From NCBI RefSeq assembly GCF_004146235.1, contig NZ_SELO01000025.1, forward strand, positions 1 through 64,000: 64,000 bases of DNA, written 5' to 3'. Source of the DNA: Tropicimonas sp. IMCC6043. Its GTDB lineage: Bacteria; Pseudomonadota; Alphaproteobacteria; Rhodobacterales; Rhodobacteraceae. The notes beneath the pieces are model-generated. The model had not been told where the DNA came from. It did not search any database and worked only from the letters and a program-made list of their open reading frames with translations. Position numbers and translations under genes: made by a program. Positions within the stretch are counted from its first letter, which is position 1. Every line of letters begins with the position of its first letter. Positions 36,427 to 45,578 of the stretch are shown here, piece after piece.

Positions 36427-37364
36427 GAGAGGTCCACCCGTGGATCGAGCGCGACGGTCAGGATATCGGCGAGCAGGTTGATGAGGACGGTGGCAACGGC
36501 AAAGGTCATGGCGACCCCCTGCACCACCATGTAGTCGCGGGTGAAAATTCCGCGCACGAGCAACTGCCCCATTCCGGGAATTGCAAAGACGCTCTCCACC
36601 ACGACGGTTCCGCCGATCAGCCAGCCGATATTGATTGCCAGCAGGTTCACCGTTGGCACAAGCGCATTTGGCACGACATGGCGCCAGAACACGATGTTTT
36701 CGGGCATTCCCCTGGCGCGGGCGGCGGTTGCGACGTCGGATTTCAGCCCGGCGATCATCCCAGCTCTGAGACTGCGGGTCAGAACGGCCGAGAGCGACAG
36801 CGCAATCGTGAGGCCCGGAAGGATGAGGTGCTGGATCTTTTCGCCCAGCGTGTTGCCATAACCCGAAACCGGCAGCCAGCCGAGCTTCACCGAGAAGAGA
36901 ATGATCAGCATCACCCCGAGCCAGAAGGGCGGAAAGCCGATGCCGGCGGTGGAGACGATCCGCACGACGTGATCGGTTGGCCGTCCCTGCCGGCGCGCCG
37001 AGAGTGCAGCGAAGGGCACCGCGATCAGCAGCGAGAGGATCACCGCTGCCGCGACGAGGGCAAGCGTCGGTTCGATCCTGGTCGCAATGAGCTTGAGCAC
37101 ATCGATCTTGTAGAGCGTCGAGCGCCCCATTTCCCCGGCCCCAAGGTTCTTGAGGAAAAACAGGTATTGCACCCACATCGGCTCATCGAGCCCGTATTGC
37201 GCGCGAATATTGGCGAGTGCCGTCGGCGAGGCGCGCGTTCCGAGGATGATGCGTGCCGGGTCACCCGGGATGAGCCGAACCAGGACGAAAGTGATGACCG
37301 ATATCCCGAACAGCACCGGAATGAACTGGATCGGCCTGTAGAGGATGAAGCGGAAGCGATGCAT
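36423..37364 (-). CDS. Dipeptide-type ABC importer permease (DppB family, system 1)
   Basis: 313-aa permease with the DppB N-terminus (FILYRPIQFIPVLFGISVITF), the periplasmic GLDEPMWVQY motif and the EAA loop ATAARARGMPENIVFWRHVVPN. It is the first gene of system 1. The 290 bp upstream, to the D-aminopeptidase stop, contain no gene and no clear terminator, so a promoter probably lies there. Confidence 0.9.
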   Translation of the reverse strand: MHRFRFILYRPIQFIPVLFGISVITFVLVRLIPGDPARIILGTRASPTALANIRAQYGLDEPMWVQYLFFLKNLGAGEMGRSTLYKIDVLKLIATRIEPTLALVAAAVILSLLIAVPFAALSARRQGRPTDHVVRIVSTAGIGFPPFWLGVMLIILFSVKLGWLPVSGYGNTLGEKIQHLILPGLTIALSLSAVLTRSLRAGMIAGLKSDVATAARARGMPENIVFWRHVVPNALVPTVNLLAINIGWLIGGTVVVESVFAIPGMGQLLVRGIFTRDYMVVQGVAMTFAVATVLINLLADILTVALDPRVDLS

Positions 37365-37654
37365 TCTGAGTCGGTCCTAGCGTTGGCCGCAGAAGCAGAT
37401 GCGGCAATCGTCCTGCCGGGATGCTATCATGCTCGGGAAATGACCAGACTGACCGGTCCGAGAAATCACGCCAGACTCGCGCAGTGCTGATAACACGAGC
37501 ATTCCTTCCGAGGTCGCTCCAACTCCTTGGCGTTCCGAGGACTGGATAAACTGGGACGGAAAACGAAGTGTCACGTTACACCGGTCCCGCTCGGCAGCGG
37601 CCTGTGCCGTCCGGGGTTCCCGGCGCTGCGCGCCTATAGCAGGCGGGAGATCCC

Positions 37655-39229
37655 TCACGCCGACTTCCTGTAGGGGATTTGCCGGGCCAGCCAGCAACCG
37701 AGCGTGGCGCCGTCCACCGTGCCATCGTTCGCGCGGGAAACGGAGAAGGTCCAGTCGCCGGGGGCCGGCGCGTCCATCGAGCGGCGGGTTGAAACGATCC
37801 AGGTATCCGAACCGACCGGGTACATCCGTTCCATGATCCCCTTGCCCAGCAAGCCCTCGAACCGTGCAAACACTGCGCCGTCCCGTCCTTCGATCACCAT
37901 CGATGCGTCCAGCTCGCCCGACTCGTAGCGCCCTGCGATCTCCGCGCCATCGCCTGTGGTGACTGCCGGTAGCGGCGTCAGCGTCGTCGAGAGGTTTTCA
38001 TCTGTTCGAGTCATCGAAAGGGTCGGCTCCGAACCGCCCTGGCCGCGGAGTACAGTAACTGTTGGTCCGGTCAGGCTGTCATTCTGTCCGGACTCGAGGC
38101 GATCGGGGAAGGTGGCGAAGCGAAGGGTCGCGCCCTTGCGATCGGTTTCGATCCGGGTCAGCAGCCCGGTGTCGTCGCAGATCCACTGGCCGTCCCAGTC
38201 CTCAGAGACCGGGGCCGGCACCGTCGTATCCTGGCCGAGCGCAGCTTTCAGGACATCGCTGGCCGCGGCGTGGGCGTCGGATTCGTGGTTGAAGATCACG
38301 ACAACGGAGAGTCGCGCCGCGGCGGCGTGCATCCGGTGGGCACGGAACCCGCGCAGCGCCCCTGCATGGCCAGTGACCTTGACGCCGCCGATGGTCTCGT
38401 GGGCGAGGCCGAAGCCATAGGCGGCCGGTTTTCCGTCGCTGAAGCTGGGCTGAGCCGAAAGCTTGCCGTAAAGGCTATCGGGGTCATCCCGCGTTGCGTC
38501 GATCCAGGCCTCGTAGGCAAGCATATCTGTGAGCGAGGCAGAGATTCCAGCATCCCCGATCCAGTAGATACCGTTGTCCGCAGGAAAGAAGCCCGTCGCG
38601 TCGGAGCCTTCGTAGCCGACCACATCGTCTTCCGGGTGCCGGGTATCTGACGTCAGAACGGCGGTCTTCATGCCAGCCGGCCCCCAGATCACCTCCTTAT
38701 AGAGGTCCTCCAGCGTCTGGCCGGTCTCCCGTTCGATGAGTTCCGAGACGATGCGGTAGTTGCAATTGCAGTAGGAATAGCGTGTCCCGGGTTCGAAATG
38801 CCCCGTCTTCATTTTCGCGATGATCGGCAGGGCGTCCGCGCGCGCGAAGGTTTGCTCGGCTTCGGCGCCGTGCAGAACGGTGAGCGCCCAATAGTCCCGC
38901 AGCCCGGATTGGTTGTTGCACAGGTCCCTGATGCGCGGAAGCGTGCCGGTAAACTCCGGCAGGAAATCCCGCACATCGCCGTCGAGCCGCTCGAAATCTG
39001 GCAATTTGTCGAGCAGGACGCCGCAGGTGAACTGCTTGGAGATCGAGCAGATCGGCAACCTTGTCGCGGTCGTCATCGGGCGAGGCGCGCCGAGATCCGA
39101 ATACCCCCAGGCACGAGCCGCAACCACCTCGCCATCCTTCACCACACCCGCGACTCCCCCCGGACCGCGATAGGTCTGAGGTAGCGCGTCAAGCGCGCGT
39201 TCCACTGCGTATTTGTCGAATTCTTTCAT
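37655..39229 (-). CDS. dap: D-aminopeptidase
   Basis: 524-aa serine peptidase of the penicillin-recognising family (S12) that releases N-terminal D-amino acids such as D-alanine from peptides and amides. The match to the Ochrobactrum (Brucella) anthropi enzyme (520 aa) is extensive and residue numbers coincide: Ser62-x-x-Lys65 (SISK), Tyr153 (YSYCN) and His287 (GHAGALRG). The C-terminal beta-barrel domains, including RSMDAPAPG, are also present. I chose the ATG at 39229 for this agreement. No signal peptide is seen, so it acts in the cytoplasm on imported peptides. It lies between two dipeptide-type importers. Confidence 0.95.
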   Translation of the reverse strand: MKEFDKYAVERALDALPQTYRGPGGVAGVVKDGEVVAARAWGYSDLGAPRPMTTATRLPICSISKQFTCGVLLDKLPDFERLDGDVRDFLPEFTGTLPRIRDLCNNQSGLRDYWALTVLHGAEAEQTFARADALPIIAKMKTGHFEPGTRYSYCNCNYRIVSELIERETGQTLEDLYKEVIWGPAGMKTAVLTSDTRHPEDDVVGYEGSDATGFFPADNGIYWIGDAGISASLTDMLAYEAWIDATRDDPDSLYGKLSAQPSFSDGKPAAYGFGLAHETIGGVKVTGHAGALRGFRAHRMHAAAARLSVVVIFNHESDAHAAASDVLKAALGQDTTVPAPVSEDWDGQWICDDTGLLTRIETDRKGATLRFATFPDRLESGQNDSLTGPTVTVLRGQGGSEPTLSMTRTDENLSTTLTPLPAVTTGDGAEIAGRYESGELDASMVIEGRDGAVFARFEGLLGKGIMERMYPVGSDTWIVSTRRSMDAPAPGDWTFSVSRANDGTVDGATLGCWLARQIPYRKSA

Positions 39230-39373
39230 AATCGTCGCTTTCAATGTTGATCTTGGGTCGTTGGCCGGGTGCTTGCGGTTCCGGTTGGAGAATACAGGCT
39301 GGCCGGGCGTCTGTCCGCGCTGCAATGTGGGTGATGGTGGCGCCGCCGGGCTGGGCCGTTTGCTGACAACCCG

Positions 39374-40045
39374 TTAGCCTTTCTCGAAGCTCATGACCTC
39401 CGCCATGCTCACCACGTGGCAGTAGATCATGTTGATCACTTCCAGCTCGTGGCGGTGCAGGGCCTCGGTGGCGGCCGCGCAGCAATCTTCGACGACGACC
39501 ACGTTGAAGCTCTCGTCGGCCAGGCTGCGTACGGAAGAGGAGATACACTGGTCGGTGAAGATACCGGCCACGATCACGTTCCGGATGCCCATGTTGTGCA
39601 AGATCATCCGCAGGTTTGTGCCGGTCAGCGCGCTGTCGGTGGTCTTCGTGACGACGATCTCGTCGCCCATCGGCCCGACCTGCGCGACGATCTGGCTGTC
39701 CTCGCGATCCTTCGGCAAGAGGAGGTAGTTGAAGCCCGGTTTCTTCTGGCTGAGCGAACGGTCTCGGCCGTCTTCCTTCAAGCAGGCAATACGCGCATGG
39801 ATGACCTCGACGCCGCTCGCGCGCGCCCAGTCCTGCAGGCTGCGGGTGTTGGGGATGACGATTTCGTGCATCCGCTCGTGGAAAGGTGCCCAGCGTCTGG
39901 CCTCGGCCGGGTCAACGGGAACCTCCAGATACGTATTCTGGATGTCGATCACGAGAAGCGCCGTCTCGGACGGTGGCAGGACGATATCCTCGGGCTCCTC
40001 GGCGGTCTCGTAGTAGAAGGAGCGATAGGCGGTTTTCCAGCTCAT
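39374..40045 (-). CDS. Isochorismatase-family hydrolase (probable amidohydrolase)
   Basis: 223-aa cysteine hydrolase with the family triad Asp34 (LVIDIQNTYL), Lys134 (VTKTTDSAL) and Cys167 (TDQCISSSVR). Relatives outside enterobactin synthesis cleave C-N bonds in N-carbamoylsarcosine, biuret, ureidoacrylate and nicotinamide. Position 21 bases after an ABC ATPase and downstream of a formamidase points to an amide substrate such as a carbamoyl or ureido compound. The exact substrate cannot be assigned. Confidence 0.85.
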   Translation of the reverse strand: MSWKTAYRSFYYETAEEPEDIVLPPSETALLVIDIQNTYLEVPVDPAEARRWAPFHERMHEIVIPNTRSLQDWARASGVEVIHARIACLKEDGRDRSLSQKKPGFNYLLLPKDREDSQIVAQVGPMGDEIVVTKTTDSALTGTNLRMILHNMGIRNVIVAGIFTDQCISSSVRSLADESFNVVVVEDCCAAATEALHRHELEVINMIYCHVVSMAEVMSFEKG

Positions 40046-40066
40046 GGTTGGCGTCCTTTCGGGAAA

Positions 40067-41845
40067 TCAGGCGGCGTCGCCGGCGACCCAGTGGCCCGGG
40101 GCAACCTCTGCGAGAGGAAAGCGCGGGGCCGGGTCGTCCAGCGGACGAACTGGGGAGCCCACCGGCCCCTCGCGCGCGATGACCGGCGGGCGTTGGCGGG
40201 TTGGGTCCGGGAAAGGAACGGCCGAGAGCAGGCGGCGGGTGTAGGCGTGCTGCGGGTCGCGGAGGACCTGGTCGCGGCTACCACTCTCGACGATCTGGCC
40301 AAGGTTCATCACCGCGACCCGGTCGGCCACCTGATCGATCACCGCCATGTCGTGGGAGATAAAGAGATAGGCCAGCCCTTCCTCCTCCTGCAGCTCGCGC
40401 AGCAATTCCAGCACGCGAGCCTGCACCGAGACGTCGAGTGCAGAGACGCTCTCGTCCGCAACGATGGCCTTGGGGCGGAGGGCGAGGGCACGGGCAATGC
40501 AGATGCGCTGACGCTGGCCGCCGGAGAATTCGTGCGGGAAACGGTCGATATGATCGGCAGGCAGACCGACTCGGCGGAACAACCACTCCACGCGGTCCTG
40601 CAATTCGGAACCGGAAGCGAGGCCGTGGACGACCAGCGGCTCGGCGACCTGCTTGCCGACGGTCATGCGGGCGTCGAGCGAGGCGCCGGGGTCCTGGAAG
40701 ATCATCTGGACGTTGCGGCGGATCGGCTTCAGCGCGTGCGGGGAAAGGCCCGCCATCTGCTGGCCCTCGATGCGGATCGACCCCTCGTACGGGACGAGCG
40801 AGAGCATGGCCTTGCCGATGGTGGATTTGCCGCACCCGGATTCGCCCACCAGCGCCAGCGTTTCGCCGGGCGCGATGCGGAAATTCACGCCTTCGACGGC
40901 GTGCAGGCGGGCGTTGACACGGTTCAGAAGGCCGCCGCGCATCGGAAAGCGGACGCAGAGGTCCTCGACATCGACCGTGTGGCGGGTTCGTTCAAGCTCC
41001 GGCCGTGTCGGGGCGGCACCGATCCGGGGAACGGCGGCGAGCAGTTCCCGCGCATAGGCGGTTTTCGGTGCGGCGAAGAGTTCGCGGACCGGGGCGGCCT
41101 CCTCTTGCTTGCCATTGCGCATGACAACCACGCGGTCTGCCATTTCGGCGACAACGCCCATGTCGTGGGTGATCATCAGGACGGTGGTGCCGTGCTCGCG
41201 CTGGAGCGCGCGGATCAGTTCGAGGACCTCGGCCTGCACGGTAACGTCGAGCGCGGTTGTCGGCTCGTCGGCGATCAGGATCTCGGGATTGCAGGCCAGC
41301 GCGATGGCGATCATCACCCGCTGGCGCATTCCGCCGGAAAGCTCGTGTGGATATTGGGCGAGGCGCTTCTCGGCCTCGGTAAGCTGGACGTCGCGCAGCA
41401 GGTCGAGCGCGCGGGCAGGGGCCTCGCTGCGGGAACACATGCCGTGTTCAAGGAGCACTTCCTCAAGCTGCTTGCCGATGGTCATCACCGGGTTGAGCGA
41501 GGACATCGGCTCCTGGAAGATCATCGAGATCCGCTGGGCGCGGATTTTCCGCATTGCCCGTTCGCTTCGCCCGGTCAGCTCCGTGCCATCGGCGAGCGTG
41601 ATCGAGCCGGAGGCGATCCGCGCCATCGGCTTGGGCAGCAGGCCCATGATGGCAAGCGCCGTCATCGACTTCCCGGAGCCACTTTCGCCGGCAAGGCACA
41701 AGGTCTCGCCGTGATTCAGCGTGAAGCCGAGATCCTCGACCACGATCTTGGCGCCTTCCGGCGTGGCGACCTGGATCGTCAAGCCCTTCACGGTGAGGAC
41801 CGGGCGCGATGCTTCGCGCCCGGAGATTTCAGCGGCAGCGCTCAT
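40067..41845 (-). CDS. Fused DppD-DppF ABC ATPase (system 2)
   Basis: 592-aa ATPase with two ABC domains in tandem. The first has [16 protein letters not shown] and [12 protein letters not shown]; the second has GESGCGKS, FSGGQRQR and AIVADESVSALD. A linker of about 40 residues joins them. The start at 41845 overlaps the formamidase stop (ATGA), and the much longer open frame upstream is only the opposite frame of that gene. It energises the dipeptide-type permeases encoded upstream at 44658-46477. Confidence 0.92.
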   Translation of the reverse strand: MSAAAEISGREASRPVLTVKGLTIQVATPEGAKIVVEDLGFTLNHGETLCLAGESGSGKSMTALAIMGLLPKPMARIASGSITLADGTELTGRSERAMRKIRAQRISMIFQEPMSSLNPVMTIGKQLEEVLLEHGMCSRSEAPARALDLLRDVQLTEAEKRLAQYPHELSGGMRQRVMIAIALACNPEILIADEPTTALDVTVQAEVLELIRALQREHGTTVLMITHDMGVVAEMADRVVVMRNGKQEEAAPVRELFAAPKTAYARELLAAVPRIGAAPTRPELERTRHTVDVEDLCVRFPMRGGLLNRVNARLHAVEGVNFRIAPGETLALVGESGCGKSTIGKAMLSLVPYEGSIRIEGQQMAGLSPHALKPIRRNVQMIFQDPGASLDARMTVGKQVAEPLVVHGLASGSELQDRVEWLFRRVGLPADHIDRFPHEFSGGQRQRICIARALALRPKAIVADESVSALDVSVQARVLELLRELQEEEGLAYLFISHDMAVIDQVADRVAVMNLGQIVESGSRDQVLRDPQHAYTRRLLSAVPFPDPTRQRPPVIAREGPVGSPVRPLDDPAPRFPLAEVAPGHWVAGDAA

Positions 41846-42786
41846 TCGAAGACCGCGCGCGGCAGGTAGAAGGACACGACCCAATTCGGCATGTCGACGA
41901 TTTCCGAGATCCGGAGATCGCCGCAGACCGAGCAGAGCATGTAGGCTTCGACCGGGCTCAGCTTCCAGCGCGCGCTGATCAGGTCGATCATGGCCGAGAG
42001 CGCGTCCCGCGCACCGGCCATCAGGTCCGGTCCGACACCTGTCGTCACTTCGTAGCCCTTGGTGTCGAGATGCCGCGTCACCGGCCCCGGCGTGGTGAAA
42101 CGCGGGAACTTCAGAGGCTCGTTCTTGATCAGATCGAAGCTCAGCGCCACGTCCATCGGGCTCTCGATGGCCGTGCCGCAGACCTCGCCATCGCCCTGCG
42201 CGGCATGGGTGTCGCCCACCGAGAGCAGCGCCCCCTCGACCTCCACCGGCAGGTAGAGCGTGGTGCCCGCGGCGAGGTCGCGGATGTCCAGATTGCCGCC
42301 CACCCGGCGCGGCGGGACGACCGAGTGCAGTCCCGGCTCGGCCGGCGCGACACCTATCGTTCCGGCGAAGGGCTTGAGCGGCACCTGTGCGATCTCGCAG
42401 TAGAGTGCCGGATCGAGGCTCTTCGGATCGTATTTCCAGATGTTCAGCGCCGGGTCGCCGAACTGGTCGGCGAGCAGGCCGAAGCCCGGAATGTTCGCCG
42501 TCCACCCCCAACCGGAGGGGGTGAAGGCATCGATTGTCACCTTGAGCACGTCGCCCGGCTCGGCGCCGTCGATCACGACCGGCCCGGTGACAGGGTTGAC
42601 CTTGTCGAAGGAGAGCGCGGCCAGATCGTCGAGCGTTGCGTCGGTCGAAAGCTGCCCTCCCGAGCTGTCGAGGCATTCGAAAAACACGCTCTCGCCCGGG
42701 GCCACGGTGGCGACGGGTGGGATCGAACGATCCCACCCGAAATGATGATGACGACCGTGGATCGTGTGGTCGCAGTTACTGCACAT
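41842..42786 (-). CDS. Acetamidase/formamidase family protein
   Basis: 314-aa amidohydrolase of the FmdA/AmdA family, which splits formamide or short amides into acid and ammonia. The family N-terminus (HTIHGRHHHFGWDRSIPP) begins a few residues after the chosen ATG at 42786; upstream in-frame ATGs are possible but extend into the binding-protein gene. The VGDTHAAQGDGEVCGTAIE segment holds the conserved Asp, His and Glu residues. It overlaps the binding-protein stop by 11 bases and the ATPase start by 4. The importer plus AmiC/AmiR context supports an amide substrate. Confidence 0.88.
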   Translation of the reverse strand: MCSNCDHTIHGRHHHFGWDRSIPPVATVAPGESVFFECLDSSGGQLSTDATLDDLAALSFDKVNPVTGPVVIDGAEPGDVLKVTIDAFTPSGWGWTANIPGFGLLADQFGDPALNIWKYDPKSLDPALYCEIAQVPLKPFAGTIGVAPAEPGLHSVVPPRRVGGNLDIRDLAAGTTLYLPVEVEGALLSVGDTHAAQGDGEVCGTAIESPMDVALSFDLIKNEPLKFPRFTTPGPVTRHLDTKGYEVTTGVGPDLMAGARDALSAMIDLISARWKLSPVEAYMLCSVCGDLRISEIVDMPNWVVSFYLPRAVFE

Positions 42787-44401
42787 CGTTGGAGAACACA
42801 TAGTCGTAGTTGACGGGAACGTGGACCGGATCGACGTAGATCTCGTTCGGACCACCCAGCTTGGCAGAGCGCATGGTGTAGCGCTGCTCGTTGAAGACCG
42901 GCACCCAGGGCGCGTCTTCCATGATCTTCAGGTAGATGTCGCGCCACTTGGCCTCGCGCTCCGCGGCCATCGCCGGGTCGGTCATCGCGTCGGCCTCGAC
43001 GGCCGCGGCATCCAGTTCTTCGTTGCAGTACCAGGACCAGTTCCAGCCACCCTGAACCGCGCCGTCACAGCCGAGGATCGGGCCATAGAAGTTCGACGGG
43101 TCCGGGAAGTCCGCGATCCAGGCCATGCCGCCCGACCAGATCATCGGCGCCTGGTCCGGCTCGCCACCGGCCGCGATGACGTTGGCCTGGGCGAGGTTGC
43201 GGATCTCGGCGGTGATGCCGATCGCCGCGAGGTCCTGCTGGAAGGACTGGGCGATGCGCGGGTTGGGGTCGGTGTTGTAGACGAAGAGCTCGGTCTCGAA
43301 CCCGTCCGGGAAGCCCGCTTCGGCGAGCAGCGCCTTGGCGGCTTCGGGATCGTAGGGATAGCCCTCGTAGTCCGGCGCATAACCCGGCATGGTGGGCGGC
43401 AGCGGCTGGTTCGCCGGCACGGCGCGGCCGTTGATGATGCGCACCGCGCGCTCCTTGTTGATCGCCATGTTGATCGCCTGGCGCACCTTGACGTTGTCGA
43501 AGGGCGGCATCTTGACGTTCATGGTGATGTAGCCGGTATGGAGCTGTCCGCCCTCGATCACGAAGTCCTTGTAGGCCGGGTCTTCGGTCACTTCGAGGAA
43601 CTTCGCCGGCGGGATGCCGTCACCCGGGATGTCGGCCTGTCCCTGCTGAAGGCGAAGGAGCGCGACGATGGGTTCAAGCCCGATCTCGAAGGTGATCTGG
43701 TCGAGCTTCGGCACGCCCTCGTGCCAGTAATCCATGTTGCGCTCGAAGGTGAGTGACTGGCCGAGCGTCCAGTCGGCGAGCTTGAAGGCGCCGGAGCCGA
43801 CCGGGTTCTTTCCGAAATCCGGGCCATATTTCTCGACCTCTTCCTTCGGCACGACGGAGGAGAAGTTGATCGCCATGACATGCAGGAAGGTCGCGTCCGG
43901 GCGGGAAAGCTTGATCTCGACCGTGTAGGGATCGATCACCATTACGCCGGAAAGGCTCGTCGCCTCGCCGGAAGCCATCGCGTCATAACCCTCAATGGAG
44001 CCGAAGAAACCTGCGCCGGGGCTCTGAGTTTCGGGGTTGGTGACGCGGTCGAGCGAATATTTCACATCCTCGGCCGTGAGTTCCCGGCCGTTGTGGAACT
44101 TCACGCCCTCACGCAGCTTGAAGGTGAAGACCGTTCCGTCCTCGGAGATGGTGTAATCCTCCGCGAGGTCCTTCTTGAGCACGGTCGTGCCCGGCTCGTA
44201 GTCCATCAGCCCGTCGAAGAGCGACTTGATCATCGACCAGTTCTGCCAGTCGTAGCCGATGGCCGGGTCGAGGGTGGAGACGTCGTCCTTGTAGGTGACG
44301 ATCATCGAGCCGCCCTGCTTGGCGTCGGTGAAATCCTGTGCCTGCGCCGTGCCGAGAGCGGCCGCGAGCGCGAGGGCGCTGGTCATCAATGTTGTCTTCA
44401 T
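42776..44401 (-). CDS. Dipeptide-type ABC importer solute-binding protein (system 2)
   Basis: 541-aa family 5 binding protein with a signal peptide ending TAQAQD near residue 22. Motifs are TFKLREGVKFHNGRELTAEDVKYSLDRV and VRQAINMAINKERAVRI. The ribosome site is GGAGAG. It is separated from the permease gene by 256 bp holding a very long inverted repeat, which may boost or isolate its expression. The likely ligand is a small amide or amide-bearing peptide. Confidence 0.92.
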   Translation of the reverse strand: MKTTLMTSALALAAALGTAQAQDFTDAKQGGSMIVTYKDDVSTLDPAIGYDWQNWSMIKSLFDGLMDYEPGTTVLKKDLAEDYTISEDGTVFTFKLREGVKFHNGRELTAEDVKYSLDRVTNPETQSPGAGFFGSIEGYDAMASGEATSLSGVMVIDPYTVEIKLSRPDATFLHVMAINFSSVVPKEEVEKYGPDFGKNPVGSGAFKLADWTLGQSLTFERNMDYWHEGVPKLDQITFEIGLEPIVALLRLQQGQADIPGDGIPPAKFLEVTEDPAYKDFVIEGGQLHTGYITMNVKMPPFDNVKVRQAINMAINKERAVRIINGRAVPANQPLPPTMPGYAPDYEGYPYDPEAAKALLAEAGFPDGFETELFVYNTDPNPRIAQSFQQDLAAIGITAEIRNLAQANVIAAGGEPDQAPMIWSGGMAWIADFPDPSNFYGPILGCDGAVQGGWNWSWYCNEELDAAAVEADAMTDPAMAAEREAKWRDIYLKIMEDAPWVPVFNEQRYTMRSAKLGGPNEIYVDPVHVPVNYDYVFSNDVQ

Positions 44402-44462
44402 TGTTTTCTCTCTCCTGTTGGGTTTCGTTCAGGGGGATGCGCCGGACACCCGCGGAACGGGA

Positions 44463-44599
44463 GCCGGGCCAGCGCCGGACCGAGGGGTGGCGCTGATACG
44501 TGGGTGGGAAGCGCGTTATGCCAGCCACCGTCTTCCGACGTCTGAGCGGTGCGCCCAGCTTCGACAAAGCGCCAGCCCTCGGTCCGGCGCTGGCCCGGC
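44463..44599. repeat. Long inverted repeat, 32-bp arms, within the ABC operon
   Basis: Left arm 44463-44494 and right arm 44568-44599 are reverse complements at 31 of 32 positions; the single mismatch is at 44487/44575. The arms begin GCCGGGCCAGCGCC on the left and end with its reverse complement. The loop is 73 nt. The transcript would form an extremely stable hairpin between permease and binding-protein genes. It may be a small mobile repeat (MITE or REP-like) or a transcript-processing element. Confidence 0.85.
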
Positions 44600-44657
44600 G
44601 CCTTCGGCTTGATTCCGGGCCAAAGGCGAGGCTGGGCGGATTGGTTCTTTCTCGTCG

Positions 44658-45578
44658 TCATTTCAGTTTTATCCTCGGGTCCACCAGCGGCGCGACGAGA
44701 TCCGCCAGCAGGTTGCCCAGGACGATGAAGCAGGCCGAGACCAGCGTGACGCCCATGATGATGGGGATGTCGACGCGCTGGATTGCCTGCCAGGCCAGCT
44801 GGCCGATCCCGGGCCAGCCGAACACGCTTTCGACGACGACGATGCCGGACATGAAAAGGCCGATGTCGATGCCGATCATGGCGATGATGGGAAGTATCGC
44901 GTTGGGGGCGACGTGGCGCACCAGGATGCGCAACCGTCCAAGTCCCTTGGCGCGGGCGGTCCGGACGTAGTCCTGCGCCAGCACGTCGATCATCGAGGAG
45001 CGCATCATGCGGGAATACCAGCCGGTTCCGAGAAGCCCGATGGTGATGGCGGGCAGAACGAGATGGGAGAAGGTGCCGTAGCCGCCAATCGGAAACCATT
45101 GAAGCTGTACCGCGAAGACGTAGAGCAACAGGATGCCGACGACGAATTGCGGTGCCGAGATGGTCACGAAGGAGAAGACCATCAGCGAATGGTCCAGGGC
45201 GGAATTGCGCCGGATGGCGGCGATGGCGCCGATGGTGAGCCCCATGATCAGCTCGACCACGATGGCCGCAAGCATCAGCAGCAGCGTTGCCGGCATGCGC
45301 GCGGCGATGAGTTCGGAGACTTCCGTTCGCTGGAGGTAGGAGCGGCCGAGATCGCCGTAGAGCAGGTTGCCGAGGTAGCGGAAATACTGGACGTAGAACG
45401 GCTGATCCAGCCCGAGCTGGGCGCGGATATTGGCAACGGTCTCTGCGGTGGCGGAACGGCCGGCGATCTGGCGCGCCGGGTCGGCCGGCACAAGGTAGAG
45501 CAGCGCGAACGTCACGAGGCTGATGCCGAGCAGGATCAGCAGCGACTCGCCGAGCCGACGGATCAGGTAGCCCCACAT
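44658..45578 (-). CDS. Dipeptide-type ABC importer permease (DppB family, system 2)
   Basis: 306-aa permease. The start at 45578 overlaps the DppC stop by one base (TGATG). The DppB N-terminus WGYLIRRLGESLLILLGISL, the GLDQPFYVQY motif and the EAA loop RTARAKGLGRLRILVRHVAPN are present. In this operon dppC precedes dppB, the reverse of the usual order. Confidence 0.9.
   Translation of the reverse strand: MWGYLIRRLGESLLILLGISLVTFALLYLVPADPARQIAGRSATAETVANIRAQLGLDQPFYVQYFRYLGNLLYGDLGRSYLQRTEVSELIAARMPATLLLMLAAIVVELIMGLTIGAIAAIRRNSALDHSLMVFSFVTISAPQFVVGILLLYVFAVQLQWFPIGGYGTFSHLVLPAITIGLLGTGWYSRMMRSSMIDVLAQDYVRTARAKGLGRLRILVRHVAPNAILPIIAMIGIDIGLFMSGIVVVESVFGWPGIGQLAWQAIQRVDIPIIMGVTLVSACFIVLGNLLADLVAPLVDPRIKLK

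Noticed and set aside
39416-41869. Long plus-strand open frame of over 800 codons
   Set aside because: It runs antisense through the isochorismatase and ABC ATPase genes, whose motifs are unambiguous; long antisense frames are expected in GC-rich DNA.
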